Shown here: positions 38,088 to 51,368 of the stretch, one piece after another
Position numbering within the stretch: position 1 is the first letter of the stretch
Layout: each line of letters starts with the position of its first letter
Assembly (NCBI RefSeq): GCF_001650735.1
Contig: NZ_LXVY01000025.1
Coordinates: forward strand, 1 to 64,000
DNA length: 64,000 bases
Direction of reading: 5' to 3'
Origin: Sphingomonas sp. TDK1
GTDB taxonomy: Bacteria; Pseudomonadota; Alphaproteobacteria; Sphingomonadales; Sphingomonadaceae
Translations under genes and position numbers: made by a program
The notes under the pieces: generated by a model
Database searches by the model: none
The model's input: the letters and a program-made list of their open reading frames with translations, nothing else
What the model was told of the DNA's origin: nothing

Positions 38088-39158
38088 ATGGCAAAGAGTC
38101 GCCCCGTTCGCGGCGCCACGTTCAACGACGCGAGCGCGCGCTTCAATCTCCCCGCTCGCGAGGCGGACGGCGACTGGCTCGACGCGCAGGAAGCGATCGA
38201 CGGCACCCCGCCGCCGCTCCGCACCACGGTAACGGTCGAAACGCCGCGCACGATCATCAGCCGCAACCAGTCGCCCGATATCAGCTTCGAGCAATCGGTG
38301 AACCCCTATCGCGGCTGCGAGCATGGCTGCATCTACTGCTTCGCGCGGCCAAGCCACGCCTATCTCGATCTCTCCCCCGGCCTCGACTTCGAGAGCAAGC
38401 TGTTCGCCAAGCCGACCGCGCCCGATCTGCTGCGCGCCGAACTGGCCAGGCGCGGCTATGTCTGCAAGCCGATCGCCTTCGGCACCAACACCGATCCTTA
38501 TCAGCCGATCGAATCGACCTGGCGGATCACCCGCGGCTGCCTGGAACTGCTCGCCGAATGCCGTCATCCGGTGACGATCACCACAAAGTCCAACCGCGTG
38601 GTCAAGGACCTCGACCTGCTCGCGGCGATGGCGGCGCAGGGGCTGGCGGCGGTGATGCTGTCGGTCACCTCGCTCGACCCCAGGATCGCGATGACGGTGG
38701 AGCCCCGCGCGCCGCATCCCGAGCGCCGGCTGGCGGCGATCCGCACGCTCACCGATGCGGGTGTGCCCGTGTTCGTCTCGATGTCGCCGGTGATTCCGCA
38801 CGTCACCGATCACGAGATGGAGCATATCCTTGAGCGCGCGGCGGAAGCGGGCGCGCGCGGCGCCTTCTTCCTGCCGGTGCGGCTGCCTTGGGAAGTCGCC
38901 CCGCTGTTCCGCGCCTGGCTCGACGCGCATTTCCCCGATCGCGCGGGCAAGGTGATGGCGACGATCCAGTCGATCCGCGGCGGCAAGGACAATGATCCCG
39001 GCTTCTTCGCCCGGATGCGCGGCCAGGGTCCCTGGGCCGAACTGCTGCGCACGCGCTTCAATCGCGCCGTAAAGCGCTACGGTCTCGACGGCGAGCGGAT
39101 GCGGCTGCGCACCGACCTGTTTCGCCCGCCCGCCGGGCCGCAGGGGGAGCTATTCTAG
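38088..39158 (+). CDS. PA0069-family radical SAM protein (SplB-like)
   Basis: 356 residues. The radical SAM cluster motif is CEHGCIYCF (Cx3Cx2C) within NPYRGCEHGCIYCFARPSHAY, which is the hallmark of the PA0069/Rv2578c group related to spore photoproduct lyase. Following motifs are PIAFGTNTDPYQPIES and SPVIPHVTDHEME. The substrate is unknown. The group is widespread in non-sporulating bacteria, and DNA repair has only been suggested. Confidence 0.9.
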   Translation: MAKSRPVRGATFNDASARFNLPAREADGDWLDAQEAIDGTPPPLRTTVTVETPRTIISRNQSPDISFEQSVNPYRGCEHGCIYCFARPSHAYLDLSPGLDFESKLFAKPTAPDLLRAELARRGYVCKPIAFGTNTDPYQPIESTWRITRGCLELLAECRHPVTITTKSNRVVKDLDLLAAMAAQGLAAVMLSVTSLDPRIAMTVEPRAPHPERRLAAIRTLTDAGVPVFVSMSPVIPHVTDHEMEHILERAAEAGARGAFFLPVRLPWEVAPLFRAWLDAHFPDRAGKVMATIQSIRGGKDNDPGFFARMRGQGPWAELLRTRFNRAVKRYGLDGERMRLRTDLFRPPAGPQGELF

Positions 39159-39179
39159 CGGCAGGGTAGCAGAGAGACC

Positions 39180-39629
39180 TTAGCCCGTCGCTCCGAACCA
39201 GCGCCGGATAGTCTTTCTCCAGTGATCCAGCAGCGTCTCGCGGCGGCAATAGCCACACGCCGCACGCACAGCGGCAACGCGATCGTCCGGGTCGCCCGAT
39301 CCGGGATTGGCCGAAAAATAGCGCGGATATTTGTCGGCGACGTGGTGGAAGTCCGCCGCGTCCGCAGGTGTCTGGCCGGCCTTGATGGTGACGTTGGGCC
39401 AGATCTCGGAATAGGTGGCGTTGAGTTCCAGCCAAGGCGCGGCACGCGGCTCGTTGTCGAACACGATCGCATCGATCGGACAGGCCTCGATGCAACAACC
39501 GCAATCCACGCATTCGCGCGGATTGATCACCAGCATCGTATCACCTTCATAAAAGGCGTCGACCGGGCAGACTTCCACGCAATCCATGTACTTGCACTTG
39601 ATGCAGGCATCCGTGATCACCCCGGTCAT
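39180..39629 (-). CDS. fdxA: Ferredoxin FdxA (7Fe-8S type) with a C-terminal extension
   Basis: 149 residues. [18 protein letters not shown] and [16 protein letters not shown] bind the two clusters, and WPNVTIK plus [19 protein letters not shown] close the normal FdxA domain at about residue 113. The remaining 36 residues (including [14 protein letters not shown] and KTIRRWF) are an extra tail with a CxxC, not found in the roughly 110-residue family norm. It is a soluble electron carrier; the partner is unknown. The start codon abuts a 10 bp inverted repeat. Confidence 0.9.
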   Translation of the reverse strand: MTGVITDACIKCKYMDCVEVCPVDAFYEGDTMLVINPRECVDCGCCIEACPIDAIVFDNEPRAAPWLELNATYSEIWPNVTIKAGQTPADAADFHHVADKYPRYFSANPGSGDPDDRVAAVRAACGYCRRETLLDHWRKTIRRWFGATG

Positions 39630-39675
39630 GGTGCAACCGCCCCTCTTCTCGCCCTAGGATGAGGAGGTTGCACCA
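39629..39675 (-). promoter_or_regulatory. Inverted repeat in the fdxA leader
   Basis: Perfect 10 bp arms, TGGTGCAACC (39629-39638) and GGTTGCACCA (39666-39675), with a 27-base spacer. In the minus-strand transcript the 3' arm ends on the A of the fdxA ATG, and the purine-rich GAAGAGGGG lies in the loop. It could be an RNA switch-like hairpin, an operator or a chance palindrome. Confidence 0.45.
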
Positions 39676-39704
39676 CGCCACGCCGGTTCGGCAAGCAGCC
39701 CTGG

Positions 39705-40928
39705 CTAGCGCAGCAGCGCCAAGGGCACCGCCCCCGCCATCGCGGCATAGCCCGCAACCGAGGGATGCAGCCCGTCGCCGCTGTCATAGTCCTTGCGCAG
39801 CCGCTTTGGGTCCGCAGGGTCGCGCATCGCCGCGTCGAAATCGATTACCGCGTCGAAATTGCCGGGCGTGCGGATCCAGCGATTGACCGCCTGCCGGTCG
39901 GCCTCGTTCTGCGCATCGGGATGATAATAGCCCGAACCCGCATAGGGCATGATCGTTGCGCCGATCGCCTTGATGCCGCGGGCATGCGCGCGCGCGACGA
40001 TCTGTCGATAGGCGTCGATCATCCGCACCACCAGCGCGGCATGGGCTTCGGCCGGAACCGGCGCGTCACGGGTCAGCGTGCCGAGGTCGTTCACGCCTTC
40101 CAGCACGATCAGGTGCGTCACGCCCGGCTGGCTGATCACGTCATGGTCGAAGCGAGCAAGCGCGTTCGGCCCCAGCCCGTCGTTGAGCAGCCGGTTGCCG
40201 CCGATGCCCGCGTTGAGCACCGCAACCTCGCCCATCCCCGGCGCCGCGCGCAGCCGGCGCTGGAGCGCGTCGGTCCAGCGGGCATTGGTGTTGGGCTTCA
40301 CGCCATAGCCATCGGTGATCGAATCCCCGAACGCGACGATCGCGCGCGCCTTGGGGGCCACCGCCTCGATACCGGCAATCTGAAACCAGTGGTCGAACGT
40401 CTTTGCCCCTGTCAGGTCCGCATCGCCGCCGTGACTGCCATGCACCAGATAGGACGTCGCGCGCGAGCCCGGATGGCCGGTCTGCTGCGCGGGCGCCTGA
40501 ACGAAATGGATGGAGATCGCCAAGTCTGAACCGCCAGCGCTTTTCAACGCGACAGGGTCGCTCCAATAATCCGCGCCGGCCGGAATGATCACCGCGGTCG
40601 CGCCGCCGAAGCGCAAGGTTCGCAACGTCGTCGTGTCGATGCGCGGGCTCGCCGCATCCACCGCGCGGGCGATCGTCGCACCATCAATGGCTAGCGGTGC
40701 GCTTCCGAAGCGATTGGAAAAGCGGACGCGCATCTGCGTCGCGGGCGCCTGCAGGCGAACGATCTGCCGTAGCGTCGCATCCGCAAGATCGGCCGCTGGC
40801 AACGCATTTTGTGCGTCGAGCGCCAACTGCGAGGTCCACCACGTGGTCGTCCAGCGATCCATCGGCGTTGCCTGCGCCGTCGCCGCCGCGAGCAGCCCCA
40901 CCGCGACCCATCGCAGCATCTTTGCCAT
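39705..40928 (-). CDS. Secreted SGNH/GDSL hydrolase
   Basis: 407 residues from the ATG at 40928, with AGAGG upstream; the frame stays open far upstream without coding support. The signal peptide is about 1-20 (LLAAATAQA). Blocks I, II, III and V are FGDSITDGYG (catalytic Ser), NAGIGGNRLL, LEGVNDLG and DGLHPSVAGY (catalytic Asp and His). An N-terminal beta domain (about 25-170) precedes it. It probably deacetylates a polysaccharide or glycoside in the periplasm or outside. It is divergent from the aminopeptidase. Confidence 0.9.
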   Translation of the reverse strand: MAKMLRWVAVGLLAAATAQATPMDRWTTTWWTSQLALDAQNALPAADLADATLRQIVRLQAPATQMRVRFSNRFGSAPLAIDGATIARAVDAASPRIDTTTLRTLRFGGATAVIIPAGADYWSDPVALKSAGGSDLAISIHFVQAPAQQTGHPGSRATSYLVHGSHGGDADLTGAKTFDHWFQIAGIEAVAPKARAIVAFGDSITDGYGVKPNTNARWTDALQRRLRAAPGMGEVAVLNAGIGGNRLLNDGLGPNALARFDHDVISQPGVTHLIVLEGVNDLGTLTRDAPVPAEAHAALVVRMIDAYRQIVARAHARGIKAIGATIMPYAGSGYYHPDAQNEADRQAVNRWIRTPGNFDAVIDFDAAMRDPADPKRLRKDYDSGDGLHPSVAGYAAMAGAVPLALLR

Positions 40929-41066
40929 GCAACCTCTCCCAAAACGTTGATAGCGGTACCATAGTCTCGAAGTGCCACGGAGCAACCGTTTCCACCCTCG
41001 CGCTGTGCTATTGCGGCAAGGCAGCTGGAGACCTAAGCAATCGCCTTCATCGACCAAGGACACCCG
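40929..41066. promoter_or_regulatory. Divergent region between SGNH hydrolase and M1 aminopeptidase
   Basis: 138 bases between two genes for exported enzymes, holding both promoters. I see nothing else in it. Confidence 0.4.
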
Positions 41067-43679
<2,613 letters not shown>

Positions 43680-43689
43680 GTAGCGTCGG

Positions 43690-43710
43690 GGGGAGGCCAG
43701 CGGCCTCCCC
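43690..43710 (+). terminator. Hairpin behind the M1 aminopeptidase gene
   Basis: A 9 bp perfect stem (GGGGAGGCC / GGCCTCCCC) with a 3-base loop starts 11 bases after the stop. Only two T residues follow, so termination strength is uncertain. The rest of the gap to 43890 contains no gene that I can support. Confidence 0.6.
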
Positions 43711-43890
43711 TTGGATTCTGTGGGCAGCCGCCGTCGGTTTCCTGCAACGCTGGCGGCGCTAGGGCAAATATCGGCGCGGTAAAGCGCCCGCGACAGCCCC
43801 ACTTTCGGCGACCAGCGATGCCCCTGGGCGTCCTAACCAGCCCGCTTACGCAATCGTCCGATATTGTGGAGAGGGGCTTAAATACGCCTC

Positions 43891-44517
43891 TCAGGCGTGA
43901 CGCCAGCGCCAGAGAAGCATCGGACGGGCAAGCGCCAGCCCTATCAGGAAGCCGCCGATATGCGCCCAGATTGCGACGGAAACGCCGCCCTGGAGGAAGG
44001 CAAAGCCCATCAGCAGGTTCACACCGACCCAGGCAGCCGCCAGCCAGGCGATATGAACCACCTGCGCAGGAATCGGACCGACCGCCTTTGCGCGCTGGCG
44101 GCCATAGAGAAGCGAATAGGCGCCGACCACCGCAGAACTTGCGCCGCTTGCGCCGATCATGGGCACGGTCGCCATCGGACCTGCCAGCCACTGGGCGCCG
44201 CACGCCGCGTAAGCGCCGATGAGATAGAGCGCCACCAAGCCCTTGGCGCCGATGGCGCGCTCCGTTTCCTTGCCGGTGAACGCCAGCATCAGCATGTTCA
44301 TGCCGAGATGGGAGAGGCCGCCATGGATGAGCGCCGAGCTGAGCGGTGTCAACCAGACCGTAACCACCGGCCCCGACAGGATCAGCCCGCCCGAGACCCG
44401 GGCGGGGATAAACCCCGCCGCATATTGAATCTGCACCGCGTTGGGCGCGAAATTGGCGATCAGGCTCACCGCCACCGTGACGGCGACGATCACCGTCGTG
44501 GCGCTGAACTTCGGCAT
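43891..44517 (-). CDS. Rhomboid family intramembrane serine protease
   Basis: 208 residues from the ATG at 44517; the frame runs on into greA but has no coding support there. About six transmembrane helices. The catalytic Ser is in MIGASGASSAVVG and the His in IWAHIGGFLIGLA. The conserved HGGLSHLGMNMLML helix precedes them. The family cleaves substrates within the inner membrane. It starts 8 bases after the greA stop and is probably co-transcribed. Confidence 0.9.
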   Translation of the reverse strand: MPKFSATTVIVAVTVAVSLIANFAPNAVQIQYAAGFIPARVSGGLILSGPVVTVWLTPLSSALIHGGLSHLGMNMLMLAFTGKETERAIGAKGLVALYLIGAYAACGAQWLAGPMATVPMIGASGASSAVVGAYSLLYGRQRAKAVGPIPAQVVHIAWLAAAWVGVNLLMGFAFLQGGVSVAIWAHIGGFLIGLALARPMLLWRWRHA

Positions 44518-44525
44518 GGCAGGGC

Positions 44526-45002
44526 TCAGATGAACTCGACCTTCGATACCAGATAATAGCGATCGCCCGCCGGCACCGAAACCTCGACCTCTTCGTCCAC
44601 CTTGCGGCCGATCAGCGCGCGGCCGATCGGCGAGTTGTACGAGATGCGGCCCTTGCTGGCATCCGCCTCGGTCTGGCCGACGATCTGGTAGGTCACCGGC
44701 TTGTCGTCCTCGTCGAGCAGCGTCACGGTCGCGCCGAATACGACCTTGTCGCCCGAGAGCTCCTTGGGATCGATGATCTGGGCGCGGCTCAGCTTGTCCT
44801 CGATGTCGGCGATGGTCGCCTCGACCTGGCCCTGCCGCTCCTTGGCGGCATGATATTCGGCGTTTTCCGAAAGATCGCCATGGGCGCGCGCTTCCTCGAT
44901 CGCGTCCACGATCAGCGGCCGCTCGGCCTTCAGCCGCTTCAACTCCTCGTTGAGCTTCTGATAGCCTTCCGCCAGCATCGGCATCTTCTCGACGGTCGCC
45001 AT
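44526..45002 (-). CDS. greA: Transcription elongation factor GreA
   Basis: 158 residues from the ATG at 45002 ([10 protein letters not shown]). The N-terminal coiled coil has the acidic tip in [21 protein letters not shown], which enters the RNA polymerase secondary channel to trigger transcript cleavage. The C-terminal FKBP-like domain includes [22 protein letters not shown]. It lies downstream of carB, separated by a dispersed repeat. Confidence 0.97.
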   Translation of the reverse strand: MATVEKMPMLAEGYQKLNEELKRLKAERPLIVDAIEEARAHGDLSENAEYHAAKERQGQVEATIADIEDKLSRAQIIDPKELSGDKVVFGATVTLLDEDDKPVTYQIVGQTEADASKGRISYNSPIGRALIGRKVDEEVEVSVPAGDRYYLVSKVEFI

Positions 45003-45164
45003 AACGCCCTTGTCCTTCAATACACCCCCGGTACCGACCGTCGCCCAAAAACGACGTCCGCACACTTACATCGGTTGGGGAAATCCATTGTGCGAACGCG
45101 AATAGTAAGTCGGAGCACGAAAAACATCAAGGCGGGGGGCGGAAAACGCAAGATTTAGCCAACT

Positions 45165-45274
45165 AAGCCCCTCCCCTTTAGGGGAGGGGTTGGGGTGGGG
45201 TTGAGTCTCACAGAGACCGACCAACGTTCTGGAATCCCTCCACCCCCAACCCCTCCTCCAAGGAGGAGGGGCTT
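45165..45274. repeat. Dispersed ~110 bp palindromic element, copy 2
   Basis: Almost the same sequence and length as the copy at 17204-17313, including the cores GTCTCAC.GAGACC and GTTCTGGAATCCCTCC and the terminal hairpins. It sits between carB and greA, in the transcribed spacer if the two are one operon, 13 bases from the carB stop. The two copies are in the same orientation relative to the window. Confidence 0.85.
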
Positions 45275-45286
45275 AGGTTCGACCCC

Positions 45287-48615
<3,329 letters not shown>

Positions 48616-48616
<1 letters not shown>

Positions 48617-48978
48617 CAGTGTTTCATTCCAGTTTCTGCGACGCAGCCCCAGCCGTCATATTCCAGGCCGAAATACGTCTCTATCCGCAGGCAGAGCTCG
48701 GTCAGAGCGCGTATCGATGCTTCGTCGGTGCGTTGTTCACGTTCAAGGAAGAGCCAGAGGCTCCCATCTTCGCTTCGTTCGTCGCCGAGGACGGTGAAAC
48801 CCAGGTCTTCCGCAGCCTCTTCAAGCGCGGCGAGCGCCTTGCCCGAGCCGTGGAAGCTGACGTCCACGGGGCGGGCAATCGCCGGGTTGTCGCCGTTGGC
48901 AGCGAGATTCTGCAGCACGTCCTGATCCTGCGCCCATTCTTCGTCGAAGCGGGCGGGATCGAACGGCGGCAGGTTCAC
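48616..48978 (-). CDS. RraB-like (regulator of ribonuclease E) family protein
   Basis: 120 residues. The family signature is the C-terminal [18 protein letters not shown], matching the EYDGWGTYFE of RraB, together with [19 protein letters not shown] and an acidic composition. RraB binds RNase E in E. coli and changes mRNA decay. Here the gene lies between carA and carB, overlapping carA by 4 bases and carB by 1. All three must therefore be co-translated. Confidence 0.78.
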
Positions 48979-50240
48979 GCCATCATCCCCACGAACCGCT
49001 CGAACAGATAGAGGCTGTCCTGCGGGCCCGGGCTGGCCTCGGGATGGTATTGCACGCTGAACGCCGGGCGGTCGGTGAGTTCGATGCCGGCGTTGGAGCC
49101 GTCGAACAGCGACACATGCGTCTCGCGGGCATTGGCCGGCAGGCTCTCGCGCTCGACGGCGAAGCCGTGGTTCATGCTGGTGATCTCCACCGCGCCGTCT
49201 TCCAGCCGCTTGACCGGATGGTTGGCGCCGCGATGGCCCTGGAACATCTTGGTGGTCTGCGCACCCACCGCGAGGCCGAGCAGCTGGTGGCCGAGGCAGA
49301 TGCCGAACAGCGGCTTGCCGGTCTCCAGCAGCTGGCGGATCACCGGCACGGCATATTCGCCGGTCGCGGCGGGATCACCCGGGCCGTTGGAGAGGAAGAA
49401 GCCGTCCGGATTGAACGCCATCACCTGCTCGAAGGTCGCGGTGGCGGGCAGCACGGTCACGTCCGCGCCGGCCTGCACCAGGTTACGGAAGATGTTGCGC
49501 TTCGAGCCATAGTCGATCGCGACGACCTGCGGGCGCTTCTTAAGCCCCTCCCCTTCAGGGGAGGGGTTGGGGGTGGGGCCTGACGGATCCGCTGGCGATT
49601 CGGCCGAGGCGAAGTCCCCCACCCCAACCCCTCCCCTGAAGGGGAGGGGCTTTGATTGGTCATACCCTGCCCCCAGCTTCCACACGCCGCCTTCCCAGCC
49701 GAAATGCGTCTCGCACGAGACGGTGATGGCGAGGTCCATGCCCTCCAGCCCCGGCCAGGCGCGCGCCTTTTCGAGCAGCGCGTCGAGGTCGAACTTGCCT
49801 TCCTTGGAGTGCGCGATCACGCCGTTCGGCGCACCGCCCAGCCGGATGCGGCGGGTGAGCGCGCGGGTGTCGATGCCCGACAGGCCGATCCGCTTGTGCT
49901 TCGCCATCCAGGCATCGAGATGCTCGGTGCTGCGGAAGTTCGACGGCTCGGTCACGTCCTGGCGGACGATCATGCCCAGCGCGTGCGGGTCATCGGCCTC
50001 GATGTCGTCGGGATTGGCGCCGACATTGCCGATGTGCGGGAAGGTGAAATTGATGATCTGACCGGCGAAGCTCGGATCGGTCATGATCTCCTGATAGCCG
50101 GTCATCGCGGTGTGGAAACACACCTCGCCGACGGCATCGCCTTCGGCACCGAATCCTCGACCCCACAATATCTCGCCGCTCGCCAGAACCAGAACGCCCG
50201 TGGCTCCAACGGGCATGGACAAGGGTTTGGCGTCGGCCAT
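48975..50240 (-). CDS. carA: Carbamoyl-phosphate synthase small subunit, with repeat-encoded insertion
   Basis: 421 residues, longer than the usual 380-395. The N-terminal domain (about 1-190) and the class I glutamine amidotransferase domain (about 236-421) are intact. The nucleophile C315 is in GICLGHQLLG and the H399/E401 pair in QYHPEASPG. Residues about 197-235 (KPLPFRGG...SPEGEGLKK) have no counterpart in ordinary CarA. They are encoded exactly by a palindromic repeat and fall in the linker between the two domains. The enzyme supplies ammonia from glutamine to CarB. Confidence 0.96.
   Translation of the reverse strand: MADAKPLSMPVGATGVLVLASGEILWGRGFGAEGDAVGEVCFHTAMTGYQEIMTDPSFAGQIINFTFPHIGNVGANPDDIEADDPHALGMIVRQDVTEPSNFRSTEHLDAWMAKHKRIGLSGIDTRALTRRIRLGGAPNGVIAHSKEGKFDLDALLEKARAWPGLEGMDLAITVSCETHFGWEGGVWKLGAGYDQSKPLPFRGGVGVGDFASAESPADPSGPTPNPSPEGEGLKKRPQVVAIDYGSKRNIFRNLVQAGADVTVLPATATFEQVMAFNPDGFFLSNGPGDPAATGEYAVPVIRQLLETGKPLFGICLGHQLLGLAVGAQTTKMFQGHRGANHPVKRLEDGAVEITSMNHGFAVERESLPANARETHVSLFDGSNAGIELTDRPAFSVQYHPEASPGPQDSLYLFERFVGMMA
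49542..49653. repeat. Palindromic element inserted in frame inside carA
   Basis: AAGCCCCTCCCCTTCAGGGG at the left and its near-exact inverse at the right form terminal hairpins, giving a unit of about 112 bp. The outer parts match the elements at 17204 and 45165, but the inner core differs. Read on the minus strand it is open and adds about 39 residues rich in Pro, Gly and Ser to CarA. Confidence 0.85.
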
Positions 50241-50381
50241 TTGGGGCGGGCACTCCTGCTTTGGGTTTGCGATGTTGCTAAGGGCCGCCCGCTAGACCCC
50301 GATGGCCGCAGCGTCAATCTGTTAAGTTTTCCGGGCCTCCGCTATGGTTCCCGGCTTACCGTAAAAAGATCGAGAGAAACG

Positions 50382-50834
50382 ATGATTCGCGACGACATCA
50401 AGGCTGCGCTGGTGACTGCCATGAAGGGCGGGGACAAGGCGTCGACCGCCACGATCCGCCTGATCCAGAGCGCGATCAAGAACCGCGACATCGAGGCGCG
50501 CACCGGCAAGGCGCCGGAGGACGACGACGTGCTGGTCGTCGAGGTGCTGCAGAAGATGGTCAAGCAGCGCCGCGAATCGATCGAGATGTATGTGAAGGGC
50601 GGACGGCAGGAACTCGCCGACGCCGAGGCGGCAGAAGTGGTGGTGATCGAGCGTTTCCTGCCGCAGCAGATGAGCGAGGCGGAGACGACGGCGGCGATCG
50701 AGGCGATCAAGGCCGAGCTGGGCGCGTCGGGCATGAAGGACATGGGCCGGGTGATGGCCGAGCTGAAGAGCCGCCACGCGGCGCAGCTCGACATGAGCAA
50801 GGCGAGCGCGCTGGTGAAGGCGGCGCTGTCGTAG
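50382..50834 (+). CDS. GatB/YqeY domain-containing protein
   Basis: 150 residues from the ATG at 50382 (MIRDDIKAALVTAMKGGDK); the frame is open further 5' opposite carA, which is not coding. YqeY proteins are helical, resemble the C-terminal domain of GatB and are thought to act on or near tRNA amidation. The order yqeY-dnaG-rpoD is common in alphaproteobacteria. It is divergent from carA, and a repeat and a DUF559 gene interrupt the usual yqeY-dnaG spacing. Confidence 0.9.
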   Translation: MIRDDIKAALVTAMKGGDKASTATIRLIQSAIKNRDIEARTGKAPEDDDVLVVEVLQKMVKQRRESIEMYVKGGRQELADAEAAEVVVIERFLPQQMSEAETTAAIEAIKAELGASGMKDMGRVMAELKSRHAAQLDMSKASALVKAALS

Positions 50835-50859
50835 GATGGACAAGGGGGTCCGCTCTGCG

Positions 50860-50896
50860 CTCCCCCTCCCGCACGCGGGAGGGGGCCGGGGGAGGG
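50860..50896. repeat. Palindromic repeat upstream of the DUF559 gene
   Basis: TCCCCCTCCCGCACGCGGGA and the following GGGGGCC and GGGGGAGGG repeat the right half of the larger element at 51238-51352. Its last purines serve as the ribosome binding site of the DUF559 gene. Confidence 0.7.
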
Positions 50897-50897
50897 A

Positions 50898-51368
50898 ATG
50901 GAACTAGGCACACACGCCCGCCACATGCGAAACAACCCCACCGACGCCGAACTGGCGCTGTGGCAGGTGCTGAGCGCGCGAAAGGTTGGCGGGGTCCGGT
51001 TCAACCGGCAGGTGAAGGTCCCGCCCTTGGTTGAGGTGGATGGCGGGCAACAGTCGGTGAATGCCGCCGACGACGCGCGACGAACGCGATATCTGGAGGC
51101 GAAGGGGTATCGCGTGGTGCGGTTCTGGAACAACGATGTGCTGGGGAATCTGGACGGGGTAGTCGCCGAGATCGAGCGCGTGATCGAGACGACGGCGACG
51201 GCGCGGCCCGCGCGACAGACAGGATCCGGTGGTGAACGCCCCTCCCCCACCCCCTCCCGCAAGCGGGAGGGGTGCGATGGAGCCGAAGCGTCGCAGCCTG
51301 CGCACCCCTTCCGCTTGCGGGAGGGGTTGGGGGATGGGCTGCCCAAGCCCCCCCGGGTGAGCAGGTAA
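50898..51368 (+). pseudogene. DUF559 (Vsr-like endonuclease fold) gene, probably inactive
   Basis: 156 residues. The family is clear from RNNPTDAELALWQVLSARK, GGVRFNRQV, VEVDGGQQ and GYRVVRFWNNDVLGNLDGV. Between RQVKVPP and LVEVDGGQ about 15-18 residues are missing in frame: the strand (IGPYIVDFxC in relatives) that carries the first catalytic Asp. The last ~46 residues, from about GSGGERPSP onward, are encoded by a palindromic repeat. The stop overlaps the dnaG start (TAATG). It is therefore still translated but probably has no nuclease activity. Confidence 0.7.
51238..51352. repeat. ~115 bp palindromic element encoding the DUF559 C-terminus
   Basis: Two hairpins, CCCCTCCCGCAAGCGGGAGGGG (51251-51272) and its relative CCTTCCGCTTGCGGGAGGGG, flank a core GCGATGGAGCCGAAGCGTCG. 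The core differs from that of the 17.2 and 45.2 kb copies, but the hairpin design is the same. It stands directly before dnaG. Confidence 0.75.

Noticed and set aside
44518..45063. Rhomboid frame continuing upstream through greA
   Set aside because: The extension is greA in another frame; the rhomboid protein starts at 44517 with its first transmembrane helix.
49656..50381. 5' extension of the YqeY frame opposite carA
   Set aside because: YqeY homology begins at MIRDDIK; the rest is antisense to carA.
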